Positions 47,241 to 58,528 are shown, numbered from the stretch's first letter. The stretch: DNA of 64,000 nucleotides from Liolophura sinensis (GCF_032854445.1 NC_088296.1:26595448-26659447); one strand, 5' to 3'. Translations and numbers: made by a program. Notes: a model not told the origin generated them from the letters alone.

Positions 47241-47497
47241 GAAATTGTTGTCATATGATTGAAAAATTGTTAGGTACTACATTAAATCCCTAAACATAAA
47301 TACGTACTTTCTGTGCGCAATAAATAAGTGACAGTGGTTCAGATTATGGACATACAATTTGATTTCTATAATCAATAAGTTGGTGACTTAGTGAAAGTAC
47401 TTGTGCATGAAGAATACGTGTATTCAGTACTCGTATATTTCTACAGGTTCATAGTATCCTAACAAAATAGAGGCAAGAAATAATGTTATTTTATCCA

Positions 47498-47662
47498 CAA
47501 GTAACTGATGCGTGTCCACAAGTAACTGATGCGTGTCCACAAGTAACTGATGCGTGTCCACAAGTAACTGATGCGTGTCCACAAGTAACTGATGCGTGTC
47601 CACAAGTAACTGATGCGTGTCCACAAGTAACTGATGCGTGTCCACAAGTAACTGATGCATAT
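47498..47662. repeat. 21-bp near-perfect minisatellite
   Basis: Eight consecutive units of GTAACTGATGCGTGTCCACA-A with essentially no variation except in the last. Confidence 0.97.
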
Positions 47663-47974
47663 CCACACTGCGGTTTACAGAAAGATGGAATTATAATTAC
47701 CTGTATACAGATCTACATTGACGTTGCCAGACCCGATTATCAGCAGTGCTAGCATAGGCAGATCACACAAAGTACATGTACATATGTCAGGCAGTGTAAG
47801 CCTCATAGAATCACGTAATGTACACATGATGGTTCTTTTCTATTCTAATGGGCAACTGATCCCGCGCAGTGACAACTCCGGTCCAAGCTGGATTAATGAT
47901 TACTCATTGTTCTGAAATGCACGAGGGCTGCAATACCAGTCTGCCATGCATAAATCGTCATCGCAAAGGCGGCA

Positions 47975-48578
47975 ATGAAACTGGGCAGACTGGTATGAAA
48001 CTGGGCAGACTGGTATGATACCGGGCAGACTGGTATAACACTGGGCAGACTAGCATGATACCGGGCAGACTGGTATGATGCCGGGCAGACTGGTATAATG
48101 CTGGGCAGACTGGTATAATGCTGGGCAGACGGGTATGATGCCGGGCAGACTGGTATGATGCCGGGCAGACTGGCAGACTGGTATGATGCCGGGCAGACTG
48201 GTATGATGCCGGACAGACTGGTATGATGCTGGGCAGACTGGTATGATACCGGGCAGACTGGTATGATACCGAGCAGACTGGTATCATACTGGGCAGACTG
48301 GTATGATACCGGGCAGACTAGTATGATACTGGGCAGACTGGTATGTTACTGGGCAGACTGGTATGATGCCGGGCAGACGGGTATGATGCCGGGCAGACGG
48401 GTATGATGCCGGGCAGACTGGTATGATGCCGGACAGACTGGTATGATGCCGGGCAGACTGGTATGATACCGGGCAGACTGGTATGATACCGAGCAGACTG
48501 GTATGATACTGGGCAGACTGGTATGATACCGGGCAGACTAGTATGATACTGGGCAGACTGGTATGTTACTGAGCAGGA
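47975..48578. repeat. 20-bp minisatellite
   Basis: About 29 units of CCGGGCAGACTGGTATGATG with CCG/CTG/CCGA variants; two blocks share the same order of variants (48220-48360 and 48460-48570). Confidence 0.96.
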
Positions 48579-49480
48579 TTTACAATCCGCCATTTTGCGG
48601 TGCACCATTCACAGTACTTATAGCAGGTACCCATTTCAGCACATTCAACGATACTAAAATGAGTAACTTGTCAATCGATTTTAGCTGAAAGGCACACAAA
48701 CTGTATTAAACTGAGTTTGTCCTTCTTTGGTCTGAGTTTGTACTACTCTGCTGTCTCCATTGTTAAGCTGATAGGGCATATCATTTCACCACGTGGACAC
48801 CATGTGTAAAGGCAGATGTGGCATTATCCAAGACGATGAAATAATACACTTATAAAAAACAAACAGGAAGTGAGCACAATGGTAACAGAACAAACCGCTT
48901 TTCCCAGATGGCAAAAACTGTCTCAATATTTATCACACAAATCTACCTCATTTTTGTAAGTAAGTAGTTCTTCAACACACGTTAGAAAATTACATGTACT
49001 GTCACGCAGAGTTAAGTATTGTCACGCAGAGTTAAGTATTGTCACGCTGAGTTAAGTATTGTCACGCTGAGTTAAGTAATCGATTCTTTTGTCAACATCA
49101 CAATATTATTATAAATGTAACGGGGGTTTTGGCTTAGTCTTTTCCGATCATTTCAGCAGTTTTATTATTGATTCTTTACTTACAATATGCATAGTAACCT
49201 CACTCGATGCAATATCATTGGTTTCAAACGAAAGAAAGAAAAAATAAAATGACATAAGGTCCTTCCGACGGAGAAGTAAAAACTACGTATACGATGTTGT
49301 GAGTATAAATCCAATACATGCAAAGGCCTTGATCCCTGTGTGTATTAACAGATACGTAGCTGTAAACACATGTAATGGAAAAAAAAAAGAAAATGGTAAT
49401 GAACAAAACTGATCTGTTTAACAGCCTCCGCTGCTATCCTCTATAATCATCCATAATCTATGAAAATGGATAAATCAAGA
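48579..49480. other. Unique AT-rich stretch with a 4x 20-bp repeat
   Basis: TATTGTCACGCTGAGTTAAG is repeated four times at about 49000-49080. Otherwise no supported feature. Confidence 0.5.
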
Positions 49481-49484
49481 GTTA

Positions 49485-50450
49485 CAGTATGATAAATCTT
49501 CAACCTTTGACAGAAATCTGGACAGGCCTGATGGATAAACCAGGAGTTACAGTATGATAAATCTTCAATGTTCACCAGAAATCTGGACAGGCCTGATGGG
49601 TAAATTAAGAGTTACAGTATGATAAATCTTCAACCTTTAACAGAAATCTGGACAGGCCTGATGGATAAACCAAGAGTTACAGTATGATAAATCTTCAACC
49701 TTTAACAGAAATCTGGACAGGCCTGATGGATAAACCAAGAGTTACAGTATGATAAATCTTCAACCTTTGACAGAAATCTGGACAGGCCTGATGGATAAAT
49801 CAAGAGCTACAGCATGATAAATCTTCAATGTTCACCAGAACTCTGGACAGGCCTGATGGGTAAATTAAGAGTTACAGTATGATAAATCTTCAACCTTTAA
49901 CAGAAATCTGGACAGGCCTGATGGATAAACCAAGAGTTACAGTATGATAAATCTTCAACCTTTAACAGAAATCTGGACAGGCCTGATGGATAAACCAAGA
50001 GTTACAGTATGATAAATCTTCAATGTTCACCAGAAATCTGGACAGGCCTGATGGATAAATCAAGAGCTACAGTATGATAAATCTTCAACCTTTAACAGAA
50101 ATCTAGACAGGCCTGATGGATAAATCAAGAGTTACAGTATGATAAATCTTCAACCTTTAACAGAAATATGGACAGGCCTGATGGATAAATCAAGAGTTAA
50201 AGTATGATAAATCTCAAACATTCAACAGAAATCTGGACAGGCCTGATAGAGATAAATCAAGAGTTACAGTATGATAAATCTTCAACATTCAACAGAAATC
50301 TGGACAGGCCCGATGGATAAATCAAGAGTTACAGTATGATAAATCTTCAATTTTCAACAGAAATCTGGACAGGCCTGATGGATAAACCAAGAGTTACAGT
50401 ATGATAAATCTTCAACCTTTAACAGAAATCTGGACAGGCCCGATGATTTT
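49485..50450. repeat. 65-bp minisatellite
   Basis: About 15 units of GATAAATCTTCAACCTTTAA, CAGAAATCTGGACAGGCCTG, ATGGATAAACCAAGAGTTAC, AGTAT. ATGTTCACC and CATTCAAC variants mark sub-blocks; GATAAATCTTCAATGTTCAC units recur at irregular intervals. Confidence 0.95.
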
Positions 50451-50545
50451 ATTATTTATTTATTTCATTGGTGTACTCAAGAATATTTCTATTATATGGC
50501 AGTGGGAACATTATGGTGGGAGAAAACCGGGCAGTCGGTAAACAT
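50446..50545 (-). mobile_element. SINE family 1, 3' fragment, reversed
   Basis: TTATTTATTTATTTCATTGG, GTACTCAAGAATATTTC and CATTATGGTGGGAGAAAACC are the reverse of the family 1 tail and body. Inserted exactly at the edge of the 65-bp array. Confidence 0.75.
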
Positions 50546-51600
50546 CTAATGGATGAAGAATCTTTGGCAACATTCCATCAGGTAAGAGAGTTAAAAGTAC
50601 AAGTTGACAAAAACAAAGGTGAGAAACTGAATGATAAGTACAAAGCTACATAATCCCAACCCCATGATTATGGATTGGTTACACAGATGGCACAGCAATC
50701 AAAACAAATGCAAGAACAATAACCACCAAAAAAAACAAACAAACAAGACACAGGTAAAAAAAAAAGCACTTAAAACACAAGAACTCCAAAAACAGTCATA
50801 AATTACAATGTACATAGCATAAATAAATTCAGTTGTAGGAAATATTTATACAAATCAAAATGCCAGTCCAGACTGAAGCTCTGTGACCTCCCATGACATT
50901 TCCATGGTTTTGTTAGACACTTCTACTGTTTCTAGCAGTGGGTTGTTTTGATGACTTCAGTGTGCAATGCGATACTGCCTTGTGTGACTCTGCTTGTCCT
51001 TGTGTGACTCTGCTAGTCCTTGTGTGACTCTGCTAGTCCTTGTGTGACTCTGCTAGTCCTTGTGTGACTCTGATAGTCCTTGTGTGACTCTCCGAGTATG
51101 ACTTTTCAACTCCAATGCAGACCAACCCATTTTTACTATAAACTATACCAATCTACATATATGTAGAGTTACACGTAACCTTTAAACCGTCCTCTGAACA
51201 CCAATAGGCTACAATGTCATTCAAGACAACAGCAATATTCTTCAGAAACGCACTTGGTAAAGGTCAAGAGTGTTGGATGAGAATGTCAGCTGCTAGTACA
51301 CATACACTTTACTCTGTCTGTCCCTTCACACCATTGATCTAATGTTAAGTTTGGCAAACACTTTGATTGGCCAAGGATGGCCCCAAACCAAGGTCTGAGC
51401 GTTCCAGTCACCAACACTTAAACACCTAATGCAACGACAAACTGCCACAGCATTTTACGCAAAAATTACTCATCAAATACATCTCCAGAACCTTAAATTT
51501 GCAGACACACAAAGTCACATGCTCCTTAACTTTTCATCTGTCGATCTATCGCAAGCAACAACAGCAATCACTTGTTTTTTCATCAATTTTTAAGACTGCA
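50546..51600. other. Mostly unique sequence with a 20-bp repeat
   Basis: CCTTGTGTGACTCTGCTAGT occurs about five times at 50995-51085. An isolated MDEESLATFHQ|GTAAGA string at 50549-50582 looks like an exon end but lacks other support. Confidence 0.45.
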
Positions 51601-51604
51601 TTGT

Positions 51605-52262
51605 CTCAAGACCCTTCGGTAATGCTCTCAAAGCCACCCACAGTGCTGTACTCAGTCTCAAAGCCACCCAATGTGCTGTACTCAGTCTCAAAGCCACCCA
51701 GTTTGCTGTACTCAGTCTCAAAGCCACCCACAGTGTTGTACTGAGTCTCAAAACCACCCAATGTGCTGTACTCAGTCTCAAAGCCATCCAGTGTGCTGTC
51801 CTCAGCCTCAAAGCCACCCACTGTGCTGTACTCAGTCTCAAAGCCACCCACTGTTCTGTACTCAGTCTCAAAGCCACCTACAGTGCTGTGCTCAGTCTCA
51901 AAGCCACCCACTGTGCTGTACTCAGTCTCAAAGCCACCCACTGTTCTGTACTCAGTCTCAAAGCCACCTACAGTGCTGTGCTCAGTCTCAAAGCCACCCA
52001 CTGTGCTGTACTCAGTCTCAAAGCCACCCACTGTTCTGTACTCAGTCTCAAAGCCACCTACAGTGCTGTGCTCAGTCTCAAAGCAACCCACTGTGCTGTA
52101 CTCAGTCTCAAAGCCACCTACAGTGCTGTGCTCAGTCTCAAAGCCACCCACTGTTCTGTACTCAGTCTCAAAGCCACCTACAGTGCTGTGCTCAGTCTCA
52201 AAGCAACCCACTGTGCTGTACTCAGTCTCAAAGCCACCCACTGTGCTGTACTCAGTCTCAAC
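51605..52262. repeat. 30-bp minisatellite
   Basis: 22 units of CACTGTGCTGTACTCAGTCT-CAAAGCCACC; a 90-bp block of three variants (GTGCTGTA, GTTCTGTA, GTGCTGTG) recurs four times. Open in several frames; 10-aa repeat ORFs are spurious. Located 3' of LHFPL2. Confidence 0.97.
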
Positions 52263-52689
52263 ATATTGACAAGGGCAGGTAACCTATAACGGCCACATGC
52301 GCACGGACAAACCTGACGGCAGAGCAGTTTTGGACGGCCCTAAGGCAAATCACCATTCCACATGTAATCTGTAGAAGATTATCTCAAGTGTTCCAGTATA
52401 CATCACCTATAACAGTCACATGGACACTGACAAACCTGATGTATGTGAAGAAACAGACAGTACAGACATTTACAAATCAGTATGAGAATGAGGTCAAAGG
52501 TCAAAGTGCAAGGGGGAAAATGTCATCTTCGAAACAGATCATGAGATAAACATTTTGTAATAACATATGTAACAAGTCTGAATATTATCATAACATCTGA
52601 TTGATATTCATCACTAAGATGTAGCTGCTGAAAATCAAAGTTTCTGCTGAAAATCAAAGTTTCTGAGAACTTCAGGCTTTGATCAAGAT

Positions 52690-52770
52690 TTGCTGGCTCT
52701 TCAGTATTTAGATGACACAGATGAGATTTTTGCCAGCTCTTCATTGTTTAGACGACACAGATGAGATTTT
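52690..52770 (-). repeat. 40-bp duplication at the LHFPL2 stop codon
   Basis: ACAGATGAGATTTTTGCC with its flank (GCTCTTCA.T.TTTAGA.GAC) occurs at about 52717 and 52757. The second copy is the true C-terminus (KNLICVV-stop); the first lies in the 3'UTR. Confidence 0.85.
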
Positions 52771-52890
52771 TGCCCTCAAGTATTTCCTCCTCGACTTTCT
52801 GGGAGGACGTCGAACTTTCAGCTTGTATGGAGAGAACAGCGCAGAGGAAGACCATCAAAGTACCCACAATGCAAAGGTAGAAGGCCCAGC
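52748..52890 (-). CDS. LHFPL2: LHFPL2 third coding exon (terminal)
   Basis: Encodes [20 protein letters not shown] (TM4) and the cytoplasmic tail ending EGKNLICVV, then TAA. The acceptor is TTTTACCAG|GC. A 40-bp duplication of the tail end lies directly after the stop. Confidence 0.95.
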
Positions 52891-55800
52891 CTGGTAAAAA
52901 AGACAAGGATTTCATTGGCAGACAAAGACAAGAACAACACAACAACCATACCATAAATACAAACACGGAAATTACGATAATGTCAAAATTTTTGGAGGCT
53001 CAGGAAAGAGACATCAGTCTCTTCAATTATTCCTCTGCTGGCCATGGTGCATGTTTAGTGGTTATAGGCCCTCATCTCTCAATTGTTAGGACAGATGAGG
53101 TGTGAGTTCAAACCCGACCTTCAGCAGGAAATTTGTAAACTTGCCTATTGTCACTGCTTGTGAAGCCTTGGTGATGACAAGCAACTGATGACACAAATCA
53201 AACTCTAAAGACATAACAGAATTGTCGCTGACTGGATGGTATGGGAGATAAAGGTAGGTAAAGTCCAATCTAAGGTTTTAAAAGCTGAATTTTAGGTGTG
53301 GCACATTTATTCAAGCATGACCAAGGGTGCAGGCTTTAACCCAGGAAACCCTATCTCCACTGTCAACCAATCAGCATCGACTAGGCATCCCTTTAAGATT
53401 TCTGCCTTACCTAAACTGCACTGATCAATGCCATACGCCGAGGCCTTGGGTCCACACAGATGCTGCAGCCTGTCCGATCCCCACCCAGCAGGGTACAACA
53501 ACAACGCCAGGATGCAGAGTAGCCCTGCCAACACAGATGTCACATATATATATATATATATATATACAGTCCACTACAATAATAAGTGCTTTGATATTTG
53601 CTTTCACCATTGTCAAGTCTATTTTGTTGACAAGACTGTGAGCATGTTTGTACATGTGGTACTGTAATTCTTTAACCATTTCGCATGTTTGCAAGGTGGT
53701 TCATTCAAACATAGTCTGAAGGCCTTATCCTGTGTTGATGGATAAAATTATACTTTTTGAGAAGTTATCAAACTGGCCAATAGGACAAAGGTAGTTTTGT
53801 CTCCAAAATCAAATAAAAAATAGGCATAAATTGCAATCAAAGTTGCTCTTTCATGTATAAAAATGTTGAGGAATTAACATAAAAGGATCCAGGAATCTGA
53901 GCAGTGTCCTGTAGGAAATATCCACTGAACTCTGTCAAGAACCTGTAAAGCTGAACACAGTAAAGGCACATGTGGCATATGTGTGCTGGCACTGGAGGAA
54001 AGCCATGTTAAAGACACCAGACATGACACCTCACCCAGCCACATGTGGCATATGGGTGCTGCCACTGGAGGAAAAACATGTTAAAGACACCAGCCATGAC
54101 ACCTCACCCAGCCACATGTGGCATAGCCTACATGTCATGTGCATACCATGGAGGAAATGCACTGATACAGTATGTGGAGAGTTAGTGACCACAGCTTCAT
54201 ACATGTACATACATGTCAACAGCTTTGCCCAGCACAAATCCAACTGAATTGTTGCTATTATTTAAACATGGCCCAAATAACTACCTTTCACAGCTGTACA
54301 TGTATGTCAGCCGGCCTCGTGCGTGCATGAGTCACCATTTAAAATGATGGACATTAAAGCGCCCAGAATTTATACACCGGTTCATACGTCACCATTCAAA
54401 GTGATGGACAACAAAGCGCCCAGAATTTATACACCAGTTCATACGTCACCATTCAAAGTAATGGACAACAAAGCGCCCGGAATTTATACACCGGTTCACA
54501 TGTCACCATTCAAAGTGATGGACAACAAAGCGCCCGGAATTTATACACCGGTTCACATGTCACCATTCAAAGTGATGGACAACAAAGCGCCCGGAATTTA
54601 TACACCGGTTCACATGTCACCATTCAAAGTGATGGACAACAAAGCGCCCGGAATTTATACACCAGTTCACACGTCACCATTCAAAGTGATGGACAATAAA
54701 GCTCCCAGAATTTATACACCGGTTCACATAACTTTTTCAATCCTTGAAATCACTATACAGAGAACATGTGTGACTCTGATATGCTGTATTTATTAAAAGG
54801 CATTAATTACAGCTAGGGGCCTCCATGGTTGATGTGGTAAGCATGCCAGCACGGAGCAATGATCCTGAAGCCTGCCACCAATGCGGTTGCTGTGGGTTCA
54901 AGTCCATCTCCTGCTGACTTTCTCTCAATCCAGAGGTTGTTAGCAGACTTTCCCACGTAAGGCCGTGGGTTTTGCCCAGGCTCTGCCCAATTTCCTTTCA
55001 TCATAATGCTGGCAGCCATCGTATAAGTGAAATAGTCTTGAGTATAGTGTGAAACACCAATGAAATAAATACACAATTATAGCTATTTTATACAGAAAAT
55101 TTGATGATTTTTTACCAAAACTGGTGTATCCCCTTTAATTATGTTGGAGAGAGATGTTAGGAATCGCTTTACGCAATCCCTCCCAGCTCAGTAACATGAA
55201 CTACTAGTGACAGACTTGCCTGCCTATGTCATACGGATAGGGTACATGTGCCTTACTGAGTGTCTCTATTAATCATATCTAAAGCTCTATGCCTCACTCC
55301 CTACATACATGTACATAATTACTTTGACATGACTAATCAGTTACACTTTGTGCTATCATACTATACCCTATTTCTAATTTTGAGACACCTGCTCTGCTCA
55401 TTTTAACCAATGTATATGTAACTCTAGCAGGAATAATGAGTTTCTTTTTTCCCACATGGTTAGACAATCTCATCAACAACATACTTGTATCTTTACTTTT
55501 CCAAAAGTCTGGTAAAGAAATGCAATATTCTACTTTCAACACTACTAATATCTGTCCCAAAATTTAAAAGAATTAGGGTAAACTGTGTATTATAAAATCG
55601 ACACTGTAAAAATACTTTTCCCACACACGGACCGACACCAGAAAGACGGTTCAGCATGTCCATTGTATTTTACCAGTACTCACCAGCTATACTTTGTATC
55701 AAGCCTGACAATGTAAAAATACTTTTCCCACACACGGACCGACACCAGAAATACGGTTCAGCATGTCCATTGTATTTTACCAATACTCACCAGCTATACT

Positions 55801-56238
55801 TTGTATCAAGCCTGACACTGTAAAAATACTTTTCCCACACATGGACCGGACACAGAGACTGAATGTTGCCGTGACAACAGTGAATATCAACATGACACCA
55901 GCTGCGGCAAAGAACACCAGAGAGGCTTTCCAGTAGTTGGGGAAATCCTCAGGGTGCATATCAAAGCCCGTGACAAAAGACGCACAGTTGTCGTGGTAGA
56001 TCCGCCCATATTTCTGCAGCTTGGTGCAGCGGTTAAACAGTCCAATCGTCGGCGTGAAGTACTCCTCATTTGTCGTGACTTCGTAAGGCGTTTCGTTCTT
56101 CAGACTCTCCAGTCCAAGCTTCTGTTGTCGCCCAATCAGCCACTTTGGTGTGATCACCGAGGCGATCATTGCCACTGCCGTTGCTATGGTGAGGAGGGTC
56201 CAAATGATAGATCTGGTCGTTATGACAACGTAACACAT
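52748..56238 (-). CDS. LHFPL2: LHFPL2-like tetraspan protein, 3 coding exons
   Basis: The CDS joins 56238-55791, 53524-53411 and 52890-52748 (705 nt, 234 aa plus TAA), with GT-AG introns, both phase 1. Four membrane segments are visible: about 11-29, 104-128, 141-161 and 188-208. The first extracellular loop has a PKWLIG motif, an NET glycosylation sequon (48-50) and Cys residues 71 and 85. [16 protein letters not shown] at the N-terminus, [27 protein letters not shown] and the C-terminus [14 protein letters not shown] are characteristic of LHFPL2 (lipoma HMGIC fusion partner-like 2; vertebrate protein about 228 aa). LHFPL proteins are claudin-superfamily tetraspans; in vertebrates LHFPL2 has been linked to reproductive-tract development. 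Molecular function here is inferred only as plasma-membrane tetraspan. Intron 1 carries a SINE, a 57-bp array and a duplicated exon 1 end. Confidence 0.95.
53040..53160 (+). mobile_element. tRNA-derived SINE-like element in LHFPL2 intron 2
   Basis: TTTAGTGGTTATAGGCCCTC (A-box-like) and GTGAGTTCAAACCCGACC (B-box) at tRNA-like spacing. Confidence 0.5.
53411..53524 (-). CDS. LHFPL2: LHFPL2 second coding exon
   Basis: 37 full codons flanked by split Gly codons: [15 protein letters not shown]... to IDQCSL. The acceptor is GTTGGCAG|GG and the donor TTAG|GTAAGG. A (TA)n run sits about 20 bp upstream of the acceptor. Encodes TM3 and the second extracellular loop. Confidence 0.95.
   Translation of the reverse strand, partial: GYSASWRCCCTLLGGDRTGCSICVDPRPRRMALISAV
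53546..53566. repeat. (TA)n microsatellite at LHFPL2 acceptor
   Basis: About ten TA units, 20 bp upstream of the exon acceptor at 53524. Confidence 0.95.
53655..53880 (+). repeat. Dispersed repeat family 3, copy b
   Basis: Diverged copy of 10365-10580, same orientation, again inside an intron (LHFPL2 intron 1). Confidence 0.75.
53940..54128 (-). mobile_element. SINE family 2 fragment, tandemly doubled
   Basis: CATGTTAAAGACACCAGACA-TGACACCTCACCCAG is the reverse of the family 2 core; an 88-bp block including CCACATGTGGCATATG is repeated twice. Confidence 0.65.
54325..54742. repeat. 57-bp minisatellite in LHFPL2 intron 1
   Basis: About seven units of CATTCAAAGTGATGGACAAC, AAAGCGCCCGGAATTTATAC, ACCGGTTCACATGTCAC. 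Well homogenised. Confidence 0.95.
54818..55078 (+). mobile_element. SINE family 1, full-length copy
   Basis: GGGGCCTCCATGGTTGATGT head, CACCAATGCGGTTGCTGTGG, GTTCAAGTCC (B-box), GCCGTGGGTTTTGCCCAGGC, CATCATAATGCTGGCAGCC, CTTGAGTATAGTGTGAAACA and an AAATAAATAC tail. In LHFPL2 intron 1. Confidence 0.88.
55079..55600. other. LHFPL2 intron 1 unique part
   Basis: No repeat or coding element recognised; position 55577-55600 may be a further decayed copy of the 107-bp unit. Confidence 0.4.
55601..55850 (-). repeat. 107-bp tandem duplication spanning LHFPL2 exon 1 end
   Basis: GTAAAAATACTTTTCCCACA recurs at 55606, 55713 and 55820, period 107. The unit contains the last ~58 nt of the coding exon and its GTGAGT donor; the intronic copy keeps an intact donor at 55683. 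Confidence 0.93.
55791..56238 (-). CDS. LHFPL2: LHFPL2 exon 2 of transcript / first coding exon
   Basis: Residues 1-149 plus one base: TM1, the extracellular loop, TM2 and the start of TM3. The donor is GCTG|GTGAGT at 55790. Read-through gives EYW then a stop. Upstream, an acceptor (CCTGAACAG|GTATC) with a T-rich tract lies at about 56359, so 56239-56358 is 5'UTR of the same exon and at least one noncoding exon should lie further 5'. Confidence 0.94.
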
Positions 56239-56358
56239 GATGCTGGATTTGTTTAGATATGAAATGAAAGGAGGATGTCTGTCATGTGAGGTCCAGATGG
56301 ACAGCTATAGCTCTGTCATCAAACGCAAACTCCAATCATCCTCTGTGTAGAGAGATAC
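56239..56358 (-). other. LHFPL2: LHFPL2 5'UTR segment and upstream acceptor
   Basis: Between the start codon and a convincing 3' splice site (T-run, then ACCTGAACAG|GTATC) on the minus strand. No upstream in-frame coding; interpreted as the untranslated part of the first coding exon. Confidence 0.6.
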
Positions 56359-56504
56359 CTGTTCAGGTAAAAAAAACAAAGAGTTAACTGTATGTACGTG
56401 AATAGACAGCTAGACATTCCAAAGAGTGTACACACCGAATATGTATAAAGTTTTCTGTGAATTTTATTTATTACAATGTATCTGACTACTGCTTCATGTT
56501 GTAC

Positions 56505-56598
56505 CCATTATACCTTCAGTAAAGACATACTCTACCCATTATACCTTCAGTAAAGACATACTCTACCCATTATACCTTCAGTAAAGACGTACTCTACA
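56505..56598. repeat. 30-bp triplicate
   Basis: Three units of CCATTATACCTTCAGTAAAG-ACATACTCTA. Confidence 0.95.
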
Positions 56599-56599
56599 T

Positions 56600-57620
56600 A
56601 CATGTACATGTTGGCCACATTTATATCATTTAAAAACACAGACATCAAAAGAAACGAGAAAAATAAAAATAAATATTTAACTGTGATATTCAGATTGAAA
56701 TGAAAGTTAATTGTATCCTTAACTTCCTTGCTTCAACCATTTAAAATCTTCCCATTACTTAAATAAAGGGAGACGACTCATTCATGCATTTAATTGAATC
56801 GCACTGCTGAGCTATCTCCCTTGGCTCGGACTTCACAAAATATGGGACCACGAGACTTCCATAGGCAACTCATGCAGGCTATACCTACCTATACTACGAA
56901 AGCTTTGAAAGACTCTTAAAATTCTAAAAATCATCAAAATAACAATAAAAAAATGAACTGTCTTTCACTTTTGTCACATGTATATATATACAACATAAAT
57001 TTAAGTTTAATAATAACCTTAGGACCCACTATCTGTCAAGGACAAAATTGTCACAATAACACAGATATTTATTTTGGAATTAAAGTTGACCCTGTGACAC
57101 TGTTTACATTAGCTTCCTGTAGCCTCATCTCTGCTGTAAACAACCCATGGCTTTGTTTAAAGCTCCCCTGTCAGTTAGAAACCATATAGCTGGGTGAACC
57201 CTTGTCTGTTTAGAAATGTTTTCACTTTATGAAATAAACAGCCAGGCTTGAATCTTCAGCTCCCATGGGAAGGACATGGGTGGATTAACACAGGAAGGGG
57301 CCAGTACAATGGAGAATGTCAGGTCTAGCCACTGTACACACAGTCCAAAAGCCACAATATAGGCTGAGAGGAAATCTGAAACTTCATCACTCATTACACT
57401 CTGTACAATTTTTGACTGTTCAGAGATGAAATTGCAAAAATAATATACATACATGTACACCTACATGTCTACATGTACATAGACCTGCTGTGTATCTGCA
57501 GGAACCTGTCACAAATACGATTTCTATACATACATGTATTTACTTATTTGATTGCTTTTTGCTTTTTACCTACACTAAGAACATAGATATTTTTTCACTT
57601 ATCGTGTGTAATGATGTGTT
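56600..57620. other. Unique sequence upstream of LHFPL2
   Basis: No supported gene; may contain LHFPL2 5' intron. Several CATGTACATG palindromes near 57460. Confidence 0.4.
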
Positions 57621-57639
57621 TGCAAAATGTATATGTATA

Positions 57640-58528
57640 GAGCTGCTGTACATGTACCTGACGAGACAAAAAGTGACATGTGATTGCTACATGTACATGT
57701 ACACAGCTGCTGAACATACCTGATGAGACAAAACGTGATATGTGATTGCTACATGTACACATACCTGACAAGACAAAACGTGATATGTGATTGCTACATG
57801 TACATGTACACAGCTGCTGTACATACCTGACAAGACAAAACGTGATATGTGATTGCTACATGTACACATACCTGACGAGACAAAATGTGACATGTGATTG
57901 CTACATGTACACATACCTGACGAGACAAAACATGATATGTGATTGCTACATGTGCACATACCTGACGAGACAAAATGTGACATGTGATTGCTACATGTAC
58001 ACATACCTGATGAGACAAAACGTGATATGTGATTGCTACATGTGCACATACCTGACGAGACAAAACGTGATGTGATTGCTACATGTACATGTGTACACAG
58101 CTACTGTACATACCTGACGAGACAAAACGTGATATGTGATTGCTACATGTACACATACCTGACGAGACAAAACGTGACATGTGATTGCTACATGTACACA
58201 TACCTGACGAGACAAAACGTGATATGTGATTGCTACATGTGCACATACCTGACGAGACAAAACGTGATATGTGATTGCTACATGTACATGTGTACACAGC
58301 TACTGTACATACCTGACGAGACAAAACGTGATATGTGATTGCTACATGTACACATACCTGACGAGACAAAACGTGACATGTGATTGTTATATGTACACAT
58401 ACCTGACGAGGCAAAAAGTGACGTGATTGCTACATGTGCACATACCTGACGAGACAAAAAGTGACATGTGATTGCTACATGTACACATACCTGACCAGAC
58501 AAAAAGTGACGTGATTGCTCCATGTATA
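57640..58528 (-). repeat. ~45-bp minisatellite carrying CAG|GTATGTG
   Basis: About 20 units; on the minus (LHFPL2) strand each reads TTTTGTCTCGTCAGGTATGT, a strong donor consensus. Units with ACATGTACATGTACACAGCT insertions occur every 4-6 units. It lies 1.3-2.2 kb upstream of the LHFPL2 acceptor at 56359, where a noncoding first exon could be expected. Confidence 0.93.

Noticed and set aside
50468-50653. 61-codon ORF ending in an exon-like FHQ|GTAAGA
   Set aside because: The first part is a reversed SINE tail and no partner exon was found.
51606-52282. Several 10-aa-repeat frames on both strands
   Set aside because: 30-bp array open in most frames; no gene context.
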